Origin: Priestia taiwanensis
GTDB taxonomy: Bacteria; Bacillota; Bacilli; Bacillales; Bacillaceae_G
DNA: 64,000 nucleotides
Assembly (NCBI RefSeq): GCF_014638355.1
Contig: NZ_BMFK01000001.1
Location: 821,160 to 885,159 of the forward strand
Reading direction: 5' to 3'
Positions within the stretch are counted from its first letter, which is position 1. Every line of letters starts with the position of its first letter. The notes beneath the pieces were generated by a model, which searched no databases, was not told the origin of the DNA, and was given only the letters and a program-made list of their open reading frames with translations. Made by a program: the position numbers and the translations under genes. Positions 43,059 through 51,801 of this stretch are shown here, in pieces.

Positions 43059-44600
43059 ATGATCCATCGCTCAACCTCACAAGATATATACCGTGATAAA
43101 GTTGCTACAATTCATAAAGGCGGAGCAGAAAAATACCATACACAAAATAAAGAAAAAGGAAAATTATTCGTACGAGATCGTCTAGCACTCTTATTAGATA
43201 AAGATAGCTTTGTAGAAGATGCATTATTTGCAAATTGTGAAGCGACAGGACTCCCAGCAGACGGTGTTATTACAGGCATCGGGAAAATAGACGGACGAAC
43301 AGTCTGTGTCATTGCAAATGACTCTACTGTTAAAGCCGGATCATGGGGAGCGAAGACGGTTGAGAAGATGTTGCGCTTGCAAGAAACCGCAGACAAGCTT
43401 CGTGTACCTATTTTTTATTTAGTTGATTCTGCAGGTGCCCGTATCACGGATCAAGTAGAAATGTTTCCAGGCAGAAGAGGTGCAGGTAAGATATTTTATC
43501 ACCAAGTGAAACTATCAGGAAAGGTACCACAAATATGTTTATTATTCGGACCTTCTGCAGCAGGAGGGGCCTATATACCAGCATTTTGCGACGTGGTGTT
43601 CATGGTAGAAGGGAATGCATCGATGTATTTAGGTTCGCCGCGTATGGCTGAGATGGTAATCGGAGAAAAAGTAACGTTAGAAGAAATGGGCGGGGCACGT
43701 ATGCATTGCTCTGTTTCTGGATGTGGTGATGTATTATGTCAAACGGAAGAAGAAGCTTTAATAAAAGCACGGACATACTTATCTTATTTACCTAGTAATT
43801 ATGAACAAACTCCTCCAAAAGAGACAGCGCTTCTACCCAAAGAATCAACAAAGGCGTTACAAGACTTAATACCCGAGAACCAAAATGCACCGTTTAATAT
43901 GATCGAGTTTATTGAACATGTTATCGATAACGACTCGTTCTTCGAAATAAAGAAGTTATTCGCACAAGAACTAATTACAGGATTTGCTCGTATAGACGGA
44001 CAACCAATCGGAATTATCGCTAATCAACCACGTGTAAAAGGTGGCGTATTATTCCATGATTCAGCAGATAAAGCAGCAAAGTTCATTACACTTTGCGATG
44101 CATTCCACATCCCGCTATTATTTCTTGCTGACGTACCAGGATTTATGATTGGTACAAAAGTAGAGAGAGCCGGAATTATCCGTCACGGAGCAAAAATGAT
44201 TGCGGCGATGAGTGAAGCAACTGTACCTAAAATATCCGTTATTGTACGTAAAGCATACGGTGCAGGCTTGTACGCCATGGCAGGACCTGCATTCGAACCT
44301 GATTGCTGCTTAGCCCTTCCAACTGCACAAATCGCCGTAATGGGCCCAGAAGCAGCCGTGAACGCGGTATATGCAAATAAGATTGCTTCTTTAGAAGGGG
44401 AAGAAAGAAAAGCATTTATCGAAGAAAAACGAGCAGAGTACAAACGTGACATTGATATTTATCACTTGGCGTCTGAGCTCGTAATAGATGCTATTGTCGA
44501 ACCAGATCAGTTACGAGAGGAATTAATCCAACGTTTTTCAATGTATACGAGTAAATATCAACAATTTAGTGAGCGTAAACACCCTGTCTATCCAGTATAA
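43059..44600 (+). CDS. yngE: Acyl-CoA carboxylase carboxyltransferase subunit
   Basis: A 513-residue carboxyltransferase of the propionyl/methylcrotonyl-CoA type. GPSAAGGAYIPAFCD and the C-terminal GTKVERAGIIRHGAKMIAAM and RKAYGAGLYAMAGP are the oxyanion regions. It moves the carboxyl group from BCCP to the acyl-CoA; 3-methylcrotonyl-CoA is the likely acceptor given the neighbours. Full length. GGGGGA precedes the ATG, which follows the previous stop by 2 bases. Confidence 0.93.
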   Translation: MIHRSTSQDIYRDKVATIHKGGAEKYHTQNKEKGKLFVRDRLALLLDKDSFVEDALFANCEATGLPADGVITGIGKIDGRTVCVIANDSTVKAGSWGAKTVEKMLRLQETADKLRVPIFYLVDSAGARITDQVEMFPGRRGAGKIFYHQVKLSGKVPQICLLFGPSAAGGAYIPAFCDVVFMVEGNASMYLGSPRMAEMVIGEKVTLEEMGGARMHCSVSGCGDVLCQTEEEALIKARTYLSYLPSNYEQTPPKETALLPKESTKALQDLIPENQNAPFNMIEFIEHVIDNDSFFEIKKLFAQELITGFARIDGQPIGIIANQPRVKGGVLFHDSADKAAKFITLCDAFHIPLLFLADVPGFMIGTKVERAGIIRHGAKMIAAMSEATVPKISVIVRKAYGAGLYAMAGPAFEPDCCLALPTAQIAVMGPEAAVNAVYANKIASLEGEERKAFIEEKRAEYKRDIDIYHLASELVIDAIVEPDQLREELIQRFSMYTSKYQQFSERKHPVYPV

Positions 44601-44624
44601 CGACGGTCAAGGGAGAGGAAAAAT

Positions 44625-46559
44625 ATGCATAAAGCAGTTTGGATACCGAATAAGGATTATATAGAGAAGACAAACCTATTTCAGTGGATGCAGTCACTAG
44701 GATTCGATGATTACGATACGTTTTATAAGAAGAGCATTGAAGAGACAGATTGGTTTTGGGGAGAGGTTGAACAAACATTAGGGATAAAGTGGATGACTCC
44801 TTATACGAGCGTATTAGAAGGAGAAGATATCGCATTTCCTTATTGGTATGCAAATGGTACATGCAATATTATTCAAAGTGCGTTAGAACAATGGGTAACG
44901 AATGGAGAAACAAAGAATCGGCTAGCTATTGTTTCTGAGCGAGAAGATGGAACATATACACAACTTACGTATGAGGAGGTATATAAGCGTGTAACAGCTG
45001 TTGCGAACGGTTTAAAGAAACAAGGAATCAAAAAAGGAGATCGCATAACAATCTATATGCCTATGACACCAGAGATTGTTATTGCTATGTTAGGTGCGAT
45101 TACGATTGGAGCAATCGTCTCACCTGTATTCTCTGGATTCGGTCATCATGCATTGGCAACACGTATAAACGCTGCTAACTCAAAGATGCTTATTACTGCT
45201 GATGGCTTTTCACGACGAAATAAGTACGTATCGTTACACGATGAAATAGAAAAAGCAATTGTCTCCACACCGTCTCTTGAAAAAGTTGTTATGGTAAGCG
45301 ATACAACAATCTCAGACAATCCTATGTATTGTTGCTGGGCGGAACTCGAGCAAGGAGGAGATGTACTCCCGATTGAAGAGATGAGAAGTGATGACCCTTG
45401 CATGTTGCTTTATACATCAGGAACGACAGGAAAGCCAAAAGGAACCGTTCATACGCATACTGGATTCCCAATTAAAGCAGCATTTGACGGGAAATACGGC
45501 ATGAATATCTCTAAGGGAGACAAATTACTATGGATAACAGATATGGGCTGGATGATGGGGCCTTTTCAAGTATTTTCATCGCTTATAAACGGTGCAACTA
45601 TCGTCATGTATGATGGTGTCGTTGATTATCCAACATCCAATCGATTGTTTGAATTAATTGATAAACATGACGTCACTCACTTAGGCATTTCGCCAACGTT
45701 AATTCGTTCACTCATGACAAAAGACGATGTACATGTAGAAGATTATGATTTAACTAGTTTACAAGTCATCGGATCTACTGGTGAACCATGGAACGAAACG
45801 CCTTGGTTATGGTTATTTAAGCAGATTTGCAAAGAAAACGTACCTATTTTCAATTATTCAGGTGGAACTGAAATAGCGGGAGGAATTTTTGGGAATGTTC
45901 TTGTCAAACCTATTTCACCTGTAACATTTAACTCTCCTTTACCTGGTATGGCAGCTACTATTGTAGATAAAACAGGAAAACATGTTGTAGGAGAGGTAGG
46001 GGAATTATGTTTAACAAAACCATGGGTAGGCATGACAAAAGGATTTTGGGAAGAGGATGAACGCTATAAAGAAACATACTGGAACAAATACGAAAACATA
46101 TGGGTACACGGCGACTTAGCAGTTACAGATGGCTTATATTGGTCAATTAATGGACGATCAGATGACACATTAAACATTGCCGGTAAACGAATCGGACCTA
46201 CAGACTATGAATCTATCCTTGTTCAACATGATAACGTCGTAGAAGCAGCCGCAATCGGCGTACCAGATGAGAAAAAGGGAGAAGTATGCTATTGCTTTGT
46301 TGTAACGAAAGAGGAGAGAGGCGATAGTGAAAAATTTGAACAAGAATTAAAGAAACTCTTACAAGGAAGTATCGGAAAGGCGCTATGTCCAGAAGCAATT
46401 CATTTTATTTCAGATTTACCAAAGACACGAAATGCAAAAGTCATGCGCCGCGTTATTAAAGCTTCGTTTCTAGGAGAGGATTTAGGTGATTTATCATCAT
46501 TAGTAAATCCTGAATCCGTTAACGAAATCATTGCGATTTCACAAAAAGAAAACGACTAG
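44625..46559 (+). CDS. AMP-forming acyl/acetoacetyl-CoA ligase (Acs-like)
   Basis: A 644-residue ANL enzyme: P-loop-like LLYTSGTTGKPKGT, the adenylation motif FNYSGGTEIAGGI, GRSDDTLNIAGKRI hinge, and a C-terminal catalytic Lys near KTRNAKVMRR. Its length and N-terminal 85-residue extension (FDDYDTFYKKSIEET) are of the acetyl-/acetoacetyl-CoA synthetase type, not the shorter YngI. In this operon activation of acetoacetate, or of the branched-chain acid, is likely. Starts 24 bases after yngE with GGGAGAGG. Confidence 0.88.
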   Translation: MHKAVWIPNKDYIEKTNLFQWMQSLGFDDYDTFYKKSIEETDWFWGEVEQTLGIKWMTPYTSVLEGEDIAFPYWYANGTCNIIQSALEQWVTNGETKNRLAIVSEREDGTYTQLTYEEVYKRVTAVANGLKKQGIKKGDRITIYMPMTPEIVIAMLGAITIGAIVSPVFSGFGHHALATRINAANSKMLITADGFSRRNKYVSLHDEIEKAIVSTPSLEKVVMVSDTTISDNPMYCCWAELEQGGDVLPIEEMRSDDPCMLLYTSGTTGKPKGTVHTHTGFPIKAAFDGKYGMNISKGDKLLWITDMGWMMGPFQVFSSLINGATIVMYDGVVDYPTSNRLFELIDKHDVTHLGISPTLIRSLMTKDDVHVEDYDLTSLQVIGSTGEPWNETPWLWLFKQICKENVPIFNYSGGTEIAGGIFGNVLVKPISPVTFNSPLPGMAATIVDKTGKHVVGEVGELCLTKPWVGMTKGFWEEDERYKETYWNKYENIWVHGDLAVTDGLYWSINGRSDDTLNIAGKRIGPTDYESILVQHDNVVEAAAIGVPDEKKGEVCYCFVVTKEERGDSEKFEQELKKLLQGSIGKALCPEAIHFISDLPKTRNAKVMRRVIKASFLGEDLGDLSSLVNPESVNEIIAISQKEND

Positions 46560-46582
46560 ATGAATGATAAAGGGGACACGTG

Positions 46583-47362
46583 ATGAGTTGGATAGAGGCA
46601 TTCATACTAGGAATTATCCAAGGTTTAACTGAGTTTTTGCCAATCAGTAGTACAGGACATTTATATTTAGGGCGCCATATGTTTGGTTTAGATGATGCTG
46701 GATTATTTTTGGATACGATGCTTCATATCGGAACGTTAGTAGCAATTTTCGTGTACTATAAAGACGAATTCATTCGTATGGCAAAGGATCCATTTGGAAA
46801 ACGAACGTTTTTACTCGTTGTCGGAACAGTCCCGGCCATTATCGTCGGATTATTATTTAAGGACTTTTTCGAAGAAATTTCAAGGACAGGCGTGACAATT
46901 GGTTGGGAATTCCTTATAACAGGACTTTTCTTATATGTAGCTGATTCAATAAAGAATGGTCATAAGAAACTAGACGATATTACGTATGCAGACGCATTAT
47001 TTATCGGTTCATTTCAGGCGTTAGCCATTTTCCCAGCTATTTCACGATCTGGAATGACAATTGTAGCATCATTATTTAGAAAGTTAGACCGTGGAACAGC
47101 AGCATATTTTTCATTTTTGCTGTCGACACCAGCAATACTTGGTGCAATTGTTTTACAGTCAAAAGACCTTGTAGAAGGAAGTTATGAACAAATTTCAACG
47201 AGTTCATTAATAATCGGATGCATTTCATCAGCAGTCTTCGGATACATAGCTGTAAAATGGATGATTAATTACTTGAAGAAACATTCTTTAAAGATATTCG
47301 CGTATTATGTATGGGCACTTGGAATCTTAATATTGTTGCTGCAATATACAAATGTTTTTTAA
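46583..47362 (+). CDS. uppP: Undecaprenyl-diphosphatase UppP (BacA)
   Basis: A 259-residue membrane enzyme with about eight spans. Motifs: GLTEFLPISSTGHLYLG near the N terminus and PAISRSGMTIVASLF in the middle supply the catalytic Glu, Ser and Arg. It removes a phosphate from undecaprenyl diphosphate to recycle the peptidoglycan carrier and gives low-level bacitracin tolerance. It begins 23 bases after the ligase with AAAGGGG, so it may be read from the leucine operon as well as on its own. Confidence 0.93.
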   Translation: MSWIEAFILGIIQGLTEFLPISSTGHLYLGRHMFGLDDAGLFLDTMLHIGTLVAIFVYYKDEFIRMAKDPFGKRTFLLVVGTVPAIIVGLLFKDFFEEISRTGVTIGWEFLITGLFLYVADSIKNGHKKLDDITYADALFIGSFQALAIFPAISRSGMTIVASLFRKLDRGTAAYFSFLLSTPAILGAIVLQSKDLVEGSYEQISTSSLIIGCISSAVFGYIAVKWMINYLKKHSLKIFAYYVWALGILILLLQYTNVF

Positions 47363-47363
47363 T

Positions 47364-47415
47364 AAGTTAAGTGATATGTAGAAATTCGTTTTATTACATA
47401 TCACTTAACTTTTTT
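47364..47415 (+). terminator. Terminator after uppP
   Basis: 17-base arms AAGTTAAGTGATATGTA / TACATATCACTTAACTT around a 14-base loop, then T5. Confidence 0.88.
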
Positions 47416-47623
47416 GATTCCGTCTCACTATTAAGAGTTTACTTCTGATATGAGACTGGATATTTGTTCATTTTTACAACTTCCTAGAATATATATTATG
47501 TTAACTAGAAAAAAGATTGTTTTTGATAAATCGACAATAAGCGATACTCCTACCTTAATGCCACATTTATACGCACTTAATAAATGTTTTTAGCTAATCC
47601 TTAATTTGCTCTATTTCATCAAA

Positions 47624-47740
47624 TTATATAATATCTAGCTTTCCAGTACACCATCTATTAATAAGATGCGAATACTCTTCTTTTCTTAATAAAAATACTT
47701 TTGTAGATATATTCTTTTTAGAATCTCTCGTTGTTGGCCA
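47624..47740 (-). pseudogene. Possible gene remnant, minus strand
   Basis: An uninterrupted 38-codon stretch without ATG, read on the minus strand: WPTTRDSKKNISTKVFLLRK, then EEYSHLINRWCTGKLDII and a stop. The residue mix (charged, a Trp-Cys pair) looks like real protein, and there is no start or ribosome binding site. Family unknown. Could be chance in AT-rich DNA. Confidence 0.3.
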
Positions 47741-47751
47741 CTATGTACAAA

Positions 47752-47781
47752 AATGCAACACAAATGGCATTGTGTTGCATT
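47752..47781 (-). terminator. Terminator of the EamA gene
   Basis: Perfect 12-bp stem AATGCAACACAA / TTGTGTTGCATT with a 6-base loop; the T tract is on the minus strand. Confidence 0.85.
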
Positions 47782-47849
47782 GAAATTTAATATTATTAAA
47801 ATCACTTCTTTTCATACTGGAAATTTGCTCGCAGTACCCCTTCCAGAGT

Positions 47850-48752
47850 TTATGTATCCCCCATTTTTTTGTGACTACTTTTAGCATTAATACGTATATC
47901 TGAAATCAAAAAGATGCTAATTAAAATAACCATAAGGCCAGCAATCATTCCGATATTAATTTGTTCATTTAGAAAAACAACGCCCCATATCATACCGAAT
48001 AAAGGAACCAGAAAGGTTACGCTTAATGCTTTAGTAGGTCCTACACTTGTGATTAAATAAAAATATAAAAGATACCCAATAGCAGTGCATAAAAGAGCTA
48101 AACAAACAACAGACCATACTACGGTAGGTGTAATCGTTGATGCGGATGTAGGTAAATGGAATAATGTAAACGGAATAAGAAGGAAAGACGCTCCGATTTG
48201 CTGTCCAAAAGCAACTAACAAAGGTTGTACACCATTAAAAGCCTTTTTAGCATAAACGCCACCAATTCCGTAAAATACGGTTGAGAGTATGCAGAGAATA
48301 ATAGCAATTATTACTTCTGGCGTAAATGATATAGGGCTCCAGCCAACCAAGAAGAGTACCCCAATGATACCAACCATAATGCCAATCCACTTTCGAACAC
48401 CTAGCTTTTCTTTCAACCATAGCCATACAATAAGAGCCGTAAATAGTGGTGTCATCGAATTAATAATAGCCATTATCGATGCGTTCAAATGTAGCGAAGC
48501 TGTAGAAATTAGTGTAAATGGAATTGCAGCGTTTAATGCACCGATGATTAAATATTGTTTCCACCGTTGTCTCCATTCAGTTGATTTTTTAATTATAATT
48601 ATGTAAATTAACAATGCAATTGCCGCAATTGTTACACGTCCTTGAGTTGTTAAAAAGGGACCAATTGCAGGGGATGCAATTCGCATAAATAAAAATGATG
48701 CCCCCCATAATGCAGCTAGCCCAAATAATGCTGCAATGTCTTTTGTTTTCAT
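47850..48752 (-). CDS. EamA family (DMT superfamily) transporter
   Basis: A 300-residue protein with ten hydrophobic segments in two EamA repeats. It starts KDIAALFGLAALWGASFLFM, the usual first helix of the family, and has ALNAAIPFTLISTASLHLNA and SVTFLVPLFGMIWGVVFLNE as repeat marks. These carriers export amino acids or other metabolites. AAGGGAGAG lies 8 bases before the ATG on the minus strand. Substrate unknown. Confidence 0.9.
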   Translation of the reverse strand: MKTKDIAALFGLAALWGASFLFMRIASPAIGPFLTTQGRVTIAAIALLIYIIIIKKSTEWRQRWKQYLIIGALNAAIPFTLISTASLHLNASIMAIINSMTPLFTALIVWLWLKEKLGVRKWIGIMVGIIGVLFLVGWSPISFTPEVIIAIILCILSTVFYGIGGVYAKKAFNGVQPLLVAFGQQIGASFLLIPFTLFHLPTSASTITPTVVWSVVCLALLCTAIGYLLYFYLITSVGPTKALSVTFLVPLFGMIWGVVFLNEQINIGMIAGLMVILISIFLISDIRINAKSSHKKMGDT

Positions 48753-49021
48753 GAGTTTTCTCTCCCTTCTCTGTTTCTAAATCTACTTTGGGATTGCTCT
48801 TATTGACTGACATCAAAATAAATAATGATTATACCTTTTTATTAGAGCCGATACAAGTATTGCTACAACCAGGGACAACGTAATTTATAAAAAATCCGAT
48901 GTTAAATGAGTTTTGACTTGTTGGAGTCTCCCCTATCTTTTTAATAATTGATATCTTCTACGTACATTTCCTTAATAAACACATAAAATAATTCCATAAA
49001 AAATGTGAAGGATGGAGAAAA

Positions 49022-49594
49022 ATGTACTATGAACCTTATATATATCGATATCCTTGTTATGATGACTTTCTAATATATAACTATTGGCGACAACCTGCTT
49101 ATTGGCCTTTCCCTAATGAGATAGAACATGAAAAAAGATTGAATTATTATCGCTCTTCCAACAATAATGGAAGTATTTCATTAACGGACTATGGACCAAA
49201 AGCCTTTACAGTTAACATTAATAAAGCAGCGAAGCAAAACAATACGTATCGTACCACATTGTGGACGGGTAAACATTTACAAGTGACGTTGATGAGTATT
49301 CAAGTTGGCGAAGATATTGGTTTAGAAATACATCCTGATGTTGATCAATTCTTACGTATTGAACAAGGCCAGGGAATTGTTCAAATGGGCAAAAGTAAAG
49401 ACAATTTAAATTTTAGTAGAAATGTTTATGATGATTTTGCAATAATGATACCTGCCGGAACATGGCATAACTTAACTAATACAGGTAACATTCCACTAAA
49501 ACTGTATTCAATATATGCTCCTCCAAATCATCCATTTAATACGGTTCATGTTACCAAGGAAGAAGCATTAGCTGCAGAAAGAAACACTCCCTAA
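49022..49594 (+). CDS. Cupin domain protein
   Basis: A 190-residue protein: an N-terminal Tyr/Trp/Pro-rich region of about 45 residues (MYYEPYIYRYPCYDDFLIYN) and a single cupin fold. The metal-binding motif is EIHPDVDQFLRIEQGQG (His, Asp and Glu ligands) and the second motif PAGTWHNL. The Tyr/Pro-rich head recalls Bacillus spore-coat cupins; B. subtilis YrkC is a plausible relative. Enzymatic role unknown. GAAGGATGGAG precedes the ATG. Confidence 0.8.
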   Translation: MYYEPYIYRYPCYDDFLIYNYWRQPAYWPFPNEIEHEKRLNYYRSSNNNGSISLTDYGPKAFTVNINKAAKQNNTYRTTLWTGKHLQVTLMSIQVGEDIGLEIHPDVDQFLRIEQGQGIVQMGKSKDNLNFSRNVYDDFAIMIPAGTWHNLTNTGNIPLKLYSIYAPPNHPFNTVHVTKEEALAAERNTP

Positions 49595-49621
49595 TAATAG
49601 AATTTATTAGGGAGTGTTTCT
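49580..49621. terminator. Bidirectional terminator between cupin and arsC
   Basis: AGAAACACTCCCTAATAA / TTATTAGGGAGTGTTTCT stem; the left arm overlaps the last codons of the cupin gene. Confidence 0.85.
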
Positions 49622-49628
49622 TTCTAAA

Positions 49629-50033
49629 CTATTTACCTGTCTCAGCAAATTTCTTGATACGGGTTTTAATCTCATCTCGAACACGTTGGAATTCAGTCCA
49701 TTCTTTCCCTGCTGGATCGTCAAATCCCCAATGAGCACGTGTTACGTGTGTCGGAGTTGTTGGACATACTGAATCAGCATGGCTGCAAAGTGTGATTACT
49801 AAATCAGCATTATTTAAGATTTCCGTATCGATAATATCTGATGTTTGGTTTGTAATATCAATATTTACTTCATTCATAGCTTTGATTGCATTTAGATTTA
49901 CTCCGTGAGCTTCAATACCGGCAGAGTAAACGTTCCACTGATTACCTAAATAATGTTTCCCCCACCCTTCAGCTATTTGGCTACGGCATGAGTTTCCCGT
50001 GCATAAAAAGTAAATTGTTTTTTTATTTTCCAT
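49629..50033 (-). CDS. arsC: Arsenate reductase ArsC (thioredoxin-dependent)
   Basis: A 134-residue low-molecular-weight phosphatase-like arsenate reductase. The active site loop CTGNSCRS (residues 11-18), a later catalytic Cys pair in [13 protein letters not shown], and the C-terminal [14 protein letters not shown]sp complete the family. It reduces arsenate to arsenite for Acr3. ATG at 50033 is chosen because AGGTGG lies 10 bases before; the upstream GTG at 50045 is too close. Last gene of the ars operon. Confidence 0.93.
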   Translation of the reverse strand: MENKKTIYFLCTGNSCRSQIAEGWGKHYLGNQWNVYSAGIEAHGVNLNAIKAMNEVNIDITNQTSDIIDTEILNNADLVITLCSHADSVCPTTPTHVTRAHWGFDDPAGKEWTEFQRVRDEIKTRIKKFAETGK

Positions 50034-50059
50034 GTTGTTTTCCACCTTAGTTGTAAAAT

Positions 50060-51100
50060 TTATTGTAGTTGATTATTAAAATACTTACGCTTAAACCATA
50101 AAGCCACATTTACAAGGGCAATCATAACTGGCACTTCGACTAATGGTCCTATAACGGCTGCAAAGGCTGCACCAGAGTGAATACCAAATACTCCTACTGC
50201 GACTGCAATTGCTAATTCAAAGTTATTGCTGCCTGCTGTAAATGCTAGTGTTGTTGTAACCTTATAGTTAGCACCAATCTTTCGTCCCATGAAGAACGAA
50301 ACAAAGAACATAATAACAAAATATATGAGTAATGGAATTGCTATTCGTACTACATCTAATGGTACGCTAACAATCATTTCTCCTTTTAAAGAGAACATGA
50401 TAATAATAGTAAATAACAGTGAGATTAATGTGATTGGACTAATTTTAGGAATGAATACTTTTTCATACCACTGTCGACCCTTTAGCTTTACTAGTATAAA
50501 GCGTGTTAACATACCAGCAAGGAATGGAATACCTAAGTATATGAATACAGACTTAGCTACTTCTGACATCGTAATGCTTACGACAGCTCCTTGTATTCCT
50601 AGCCATTCTGGAATAACTGTTACAAATACATAAGCATATACAGAGAAGAAAATCGTTTGGAATACAGAATTAAATGCCACAAGTCCAGCTGCGTATTCTG
50701 AATCACCTTCGGCAAGGTCATTCCATACTATAACCATTGCGATACAACGAGCCAAGCCAATCATAATAAGCCCTACCATGTATTCAGGCTTATCAGGAAG
50801 AAAAATAATTGCTAGTGCAAACATGAGTACAGGTCCAATAATCCAGTTTTGTACTAAAGACAATACTAAAACTTTTACATCTTTAAACACTCTTCCCATT
50901 TCTTCATATCGGACTTTTGCTAATGGTGGATACATCATCAGGATTAGGCCGATAGCCAATGGCACAGAAATCGTTCCGACTTGAAGACTATTGATGCTGT
51001 CTACAAATCCAGGAGAAATATATCCTATTCCAATCCCAATTGCCATTGCAAAAAATATCCATAGTGTTAAATATCGATCTAGAAATGATAAATTTTTCAT
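50060..51100 (-). CDS. acr3: Arsenite efflux transporter Acr3
   Basis: A 346-residue membrane protein of the ACR3 (BASS superfamily) type with ten spans. The [17 protein letters not shown] segment includes the Cys shown to be essential in this family, and the conserved [20 protein letters not shown] block lies near the C terminus. It exports arsenite. AAAGGGGGATC precedes the ATG. It lies between a 20-codon ORF and arsC in the operon. Confidence 0.93.
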   Translation of the reverse strand: MKNLSFLDRYLTLWIFFAMAIGIGIGYISPGFVDSINSLQVGTISVPLAIGLILMMYPPLAKVRYEEMGRVFKDVKVLVLSLVQNWIIGPVLMFALAIIFLPDKPEYMVGLIMIGLARCIAMVIVWNDLAEGDSEYAAGLVAFNSVFQTIFFSVYAYVFVTVIPEWLGIQGAVVSITMSEVAKSVFIYLGIPFLAGMLTRFILVKLKGRQWYEKVFIPKISPITLISLLFTIIIMFSLKGEMIVSVPLDVVRIAIPLLIYFVIMFFVSFFMGRKIGANYKVTTTLAFTAGSNNFELAIAVAVGVFGIHSGAAFAAVIGPLVEVPVMIALVNVALWFKRKYFNNQLQ

Positions 51101-51119
51101 TTGATCCCCCTTTTCTTTA

Positions 51120-51182
51120 TTAACAACAAGAAGTTGTTATCACTCGGCTAGGAGAATTCTCAGATGTAGGTATTTCATACAT
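51120..51182 (-). CDS. 20-residue ORF in the ars operon ending Cys-Cys
   Basis: ATG at 51182 (minus strand) follows AAGGGAG by 5 bases. It codes for [20 protein letters not shown] and stops 19 bases before acr3. The vicinal Cys-Cys end matches the end of the neighbouring ArsR (GSCC). Its ribosome binding site and start lie inside a hairpin (51151-51190), so its translation could control acr3. No family known to me. Leader peptide or small arsenic-binding peptide are the options; a chance ORF is possible. Confidence 0.45.
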   Translation of the reverse strand: MYEIPTSENSPSRVITTSCC

Positions 51183-51190
51183 AATTCTCC
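51151..51190 (-). promoter_or_regulatory. Hairpin covering the start of the 20-codon ORF
   Basis: On the minus strand GGAGAATT (51190-51183) pairs with AATTCTCC (51158-51151), and ATGTA with TACAT, with a 5-base bulge. It masks the Shine-Dalgarno sequence and start codon of the short ORF. Confidence 0.5.
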
Positions 51191-51206
51191 CTTACCGTTC
51201 TAATAA

Positions 51207-51222
51207 ATCAAAAAAAGTTGAT
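51207..51222. promoter_or_regulatory. ArsR operator-like site upstream of acr3
   Basis: ATCAAAAAAAGTTGAT, an ATCAA-N6-TTGAT dyad, extended to 13-bp arms TCTAATAAATCAA / TTGATTTATTAGA (51199-51230). It is the exact reverse complement of the site at 51563-51578. Confidence 0.65.
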
Positions 51223-51239
51223 TTATTAGATAAGAAAAA

Positions 51240-51545
51240 CTAGCAACAACTTCCTTTTCCAGTTTTTCTAAAAATACAACACAGTTCTTCAGAAAGTAAA
51301 TTGTTTACTTCTACATCATTTAAATCATAATAGCTCCATGTTCCCTTTGTTTCTTTAACGATTAAACCTGCATCCAACAAAATCTTTAAATGATAAGATA
51401 ATTTTGATTGAGTCATATCGAATATTTCTACAAGATCGCACACGCATGTTTTTCCTCGTTGACAAAGCTCATACATAATTTCTAAGCGTTTCTGATCAGC
51501 TAATGCTTTAAATTTTTTCTCATATTGCTGGAACTGTTGTACCAT
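51240..51545 (-). CDS. arsR: Arsenic-sensing repressor ArsR
   Basis: A 101-residue winged-helix regulator with the arsenite-binding motif CVCDL (about residues 36-40) in the recognition region, TQSKLSYHLKIL as DNA-reading helix and a C terminus GKGSCC with an extra Cys pair. Arsenite binding releases it from DNA. The ATG at 51545 is 9 bases after AAAGGAA; an ATG at 51554 is too close. It heads the operon arsR-short ORF-acr3-arsC and probably binds the three ATCAA-N6-TTGAT sites. Confidence 0.92.
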   Translation of the reverse strand: MVQQFQQYEKKFKALADQKRLEIMYELCQRGKTCVCDLVEIFDMTQSKLSYHLKILLDAGLIVKETKGTWSYYDLNDVEVNNLLSEELCCIFRKTGKGSCC

Positions 51546-51562
51546 TATATTCATTTCCTTTC

Positions 51563-51578
51563 ATCAACTTTTTTTGAT
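51563..51578. promoter_or_regulatory. ArsR operator-like site at the arsR promoter
   Basis: ATCAACTTTTTTTGAT, ATCAA-N6-TTGAT, overlaps the expected transcription start of arsR (minus strand). Confidence 0.65.
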
Positions 51579-51584
51579 ATTTAC

Positions 51585-51614
51585 AGTATATGCGAAAATA
51601 TTTGTATCACGCAA
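51585..51614 (-). promoter_or_regulatory. Promoter of the ars operon
   Basis: On the minus strand TTGCGT (51614-51609), 18-base spacer, TATACT (51590-51585). It is flanked by ArsR-like dyads at 51563-51578 and 51622-51637. Confidence 0.65.
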
Positions 51615-51621
51615 CCTATAA

Positions 51622-51637
51622 ATCAATTTATTTTGAT
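51622..51637. promoter_or_regulatory. Third ArsR operator-like site
   Basis: ATCAATTTATTTTGAT, the same ATCAA-N6-TTGAT pattern, just upstream of the arsR -35. Confidence 0.55.
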
Positions 51638-51729
51638 TAAACAGTACATCCTTAGGTGTTCACAAAATAACAAACCTTAATAATTCAATAATCAAGGCTT
51701 TTATTTTGTTACTTATACTCATCCTTCAA

Positions 51730-51756
51730 CTGCTTACATTAAGTTAATGTAAGCAG
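51730..51756. repeat. 27-base palindrome between ars and bio operons
   Basis: CTGCTTACATTA-AGT-TAATGTAAGCAG, perfect 12-base arms. It lies 46 bases downstream of bioA. With no T tract it is not an ordinary terminator; an operator or a structure ending the bio transcript are both possible. Confidence 0.6.
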
Positions 51757-51801
51757 CATCAAAATCTATTTCTTTTTTAAATGAAATAATCTTTATATAG
51801 T

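Larger units (their letters stand above)
47416..47849. other. Gap downstream of uppP
   Basis: Holds a possible minus-strand gene remnant (47624-47740) and the EamA terminator (47752-47781). No start codon or ribosome binding site was seen in the rest. Confidence 0.4.
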
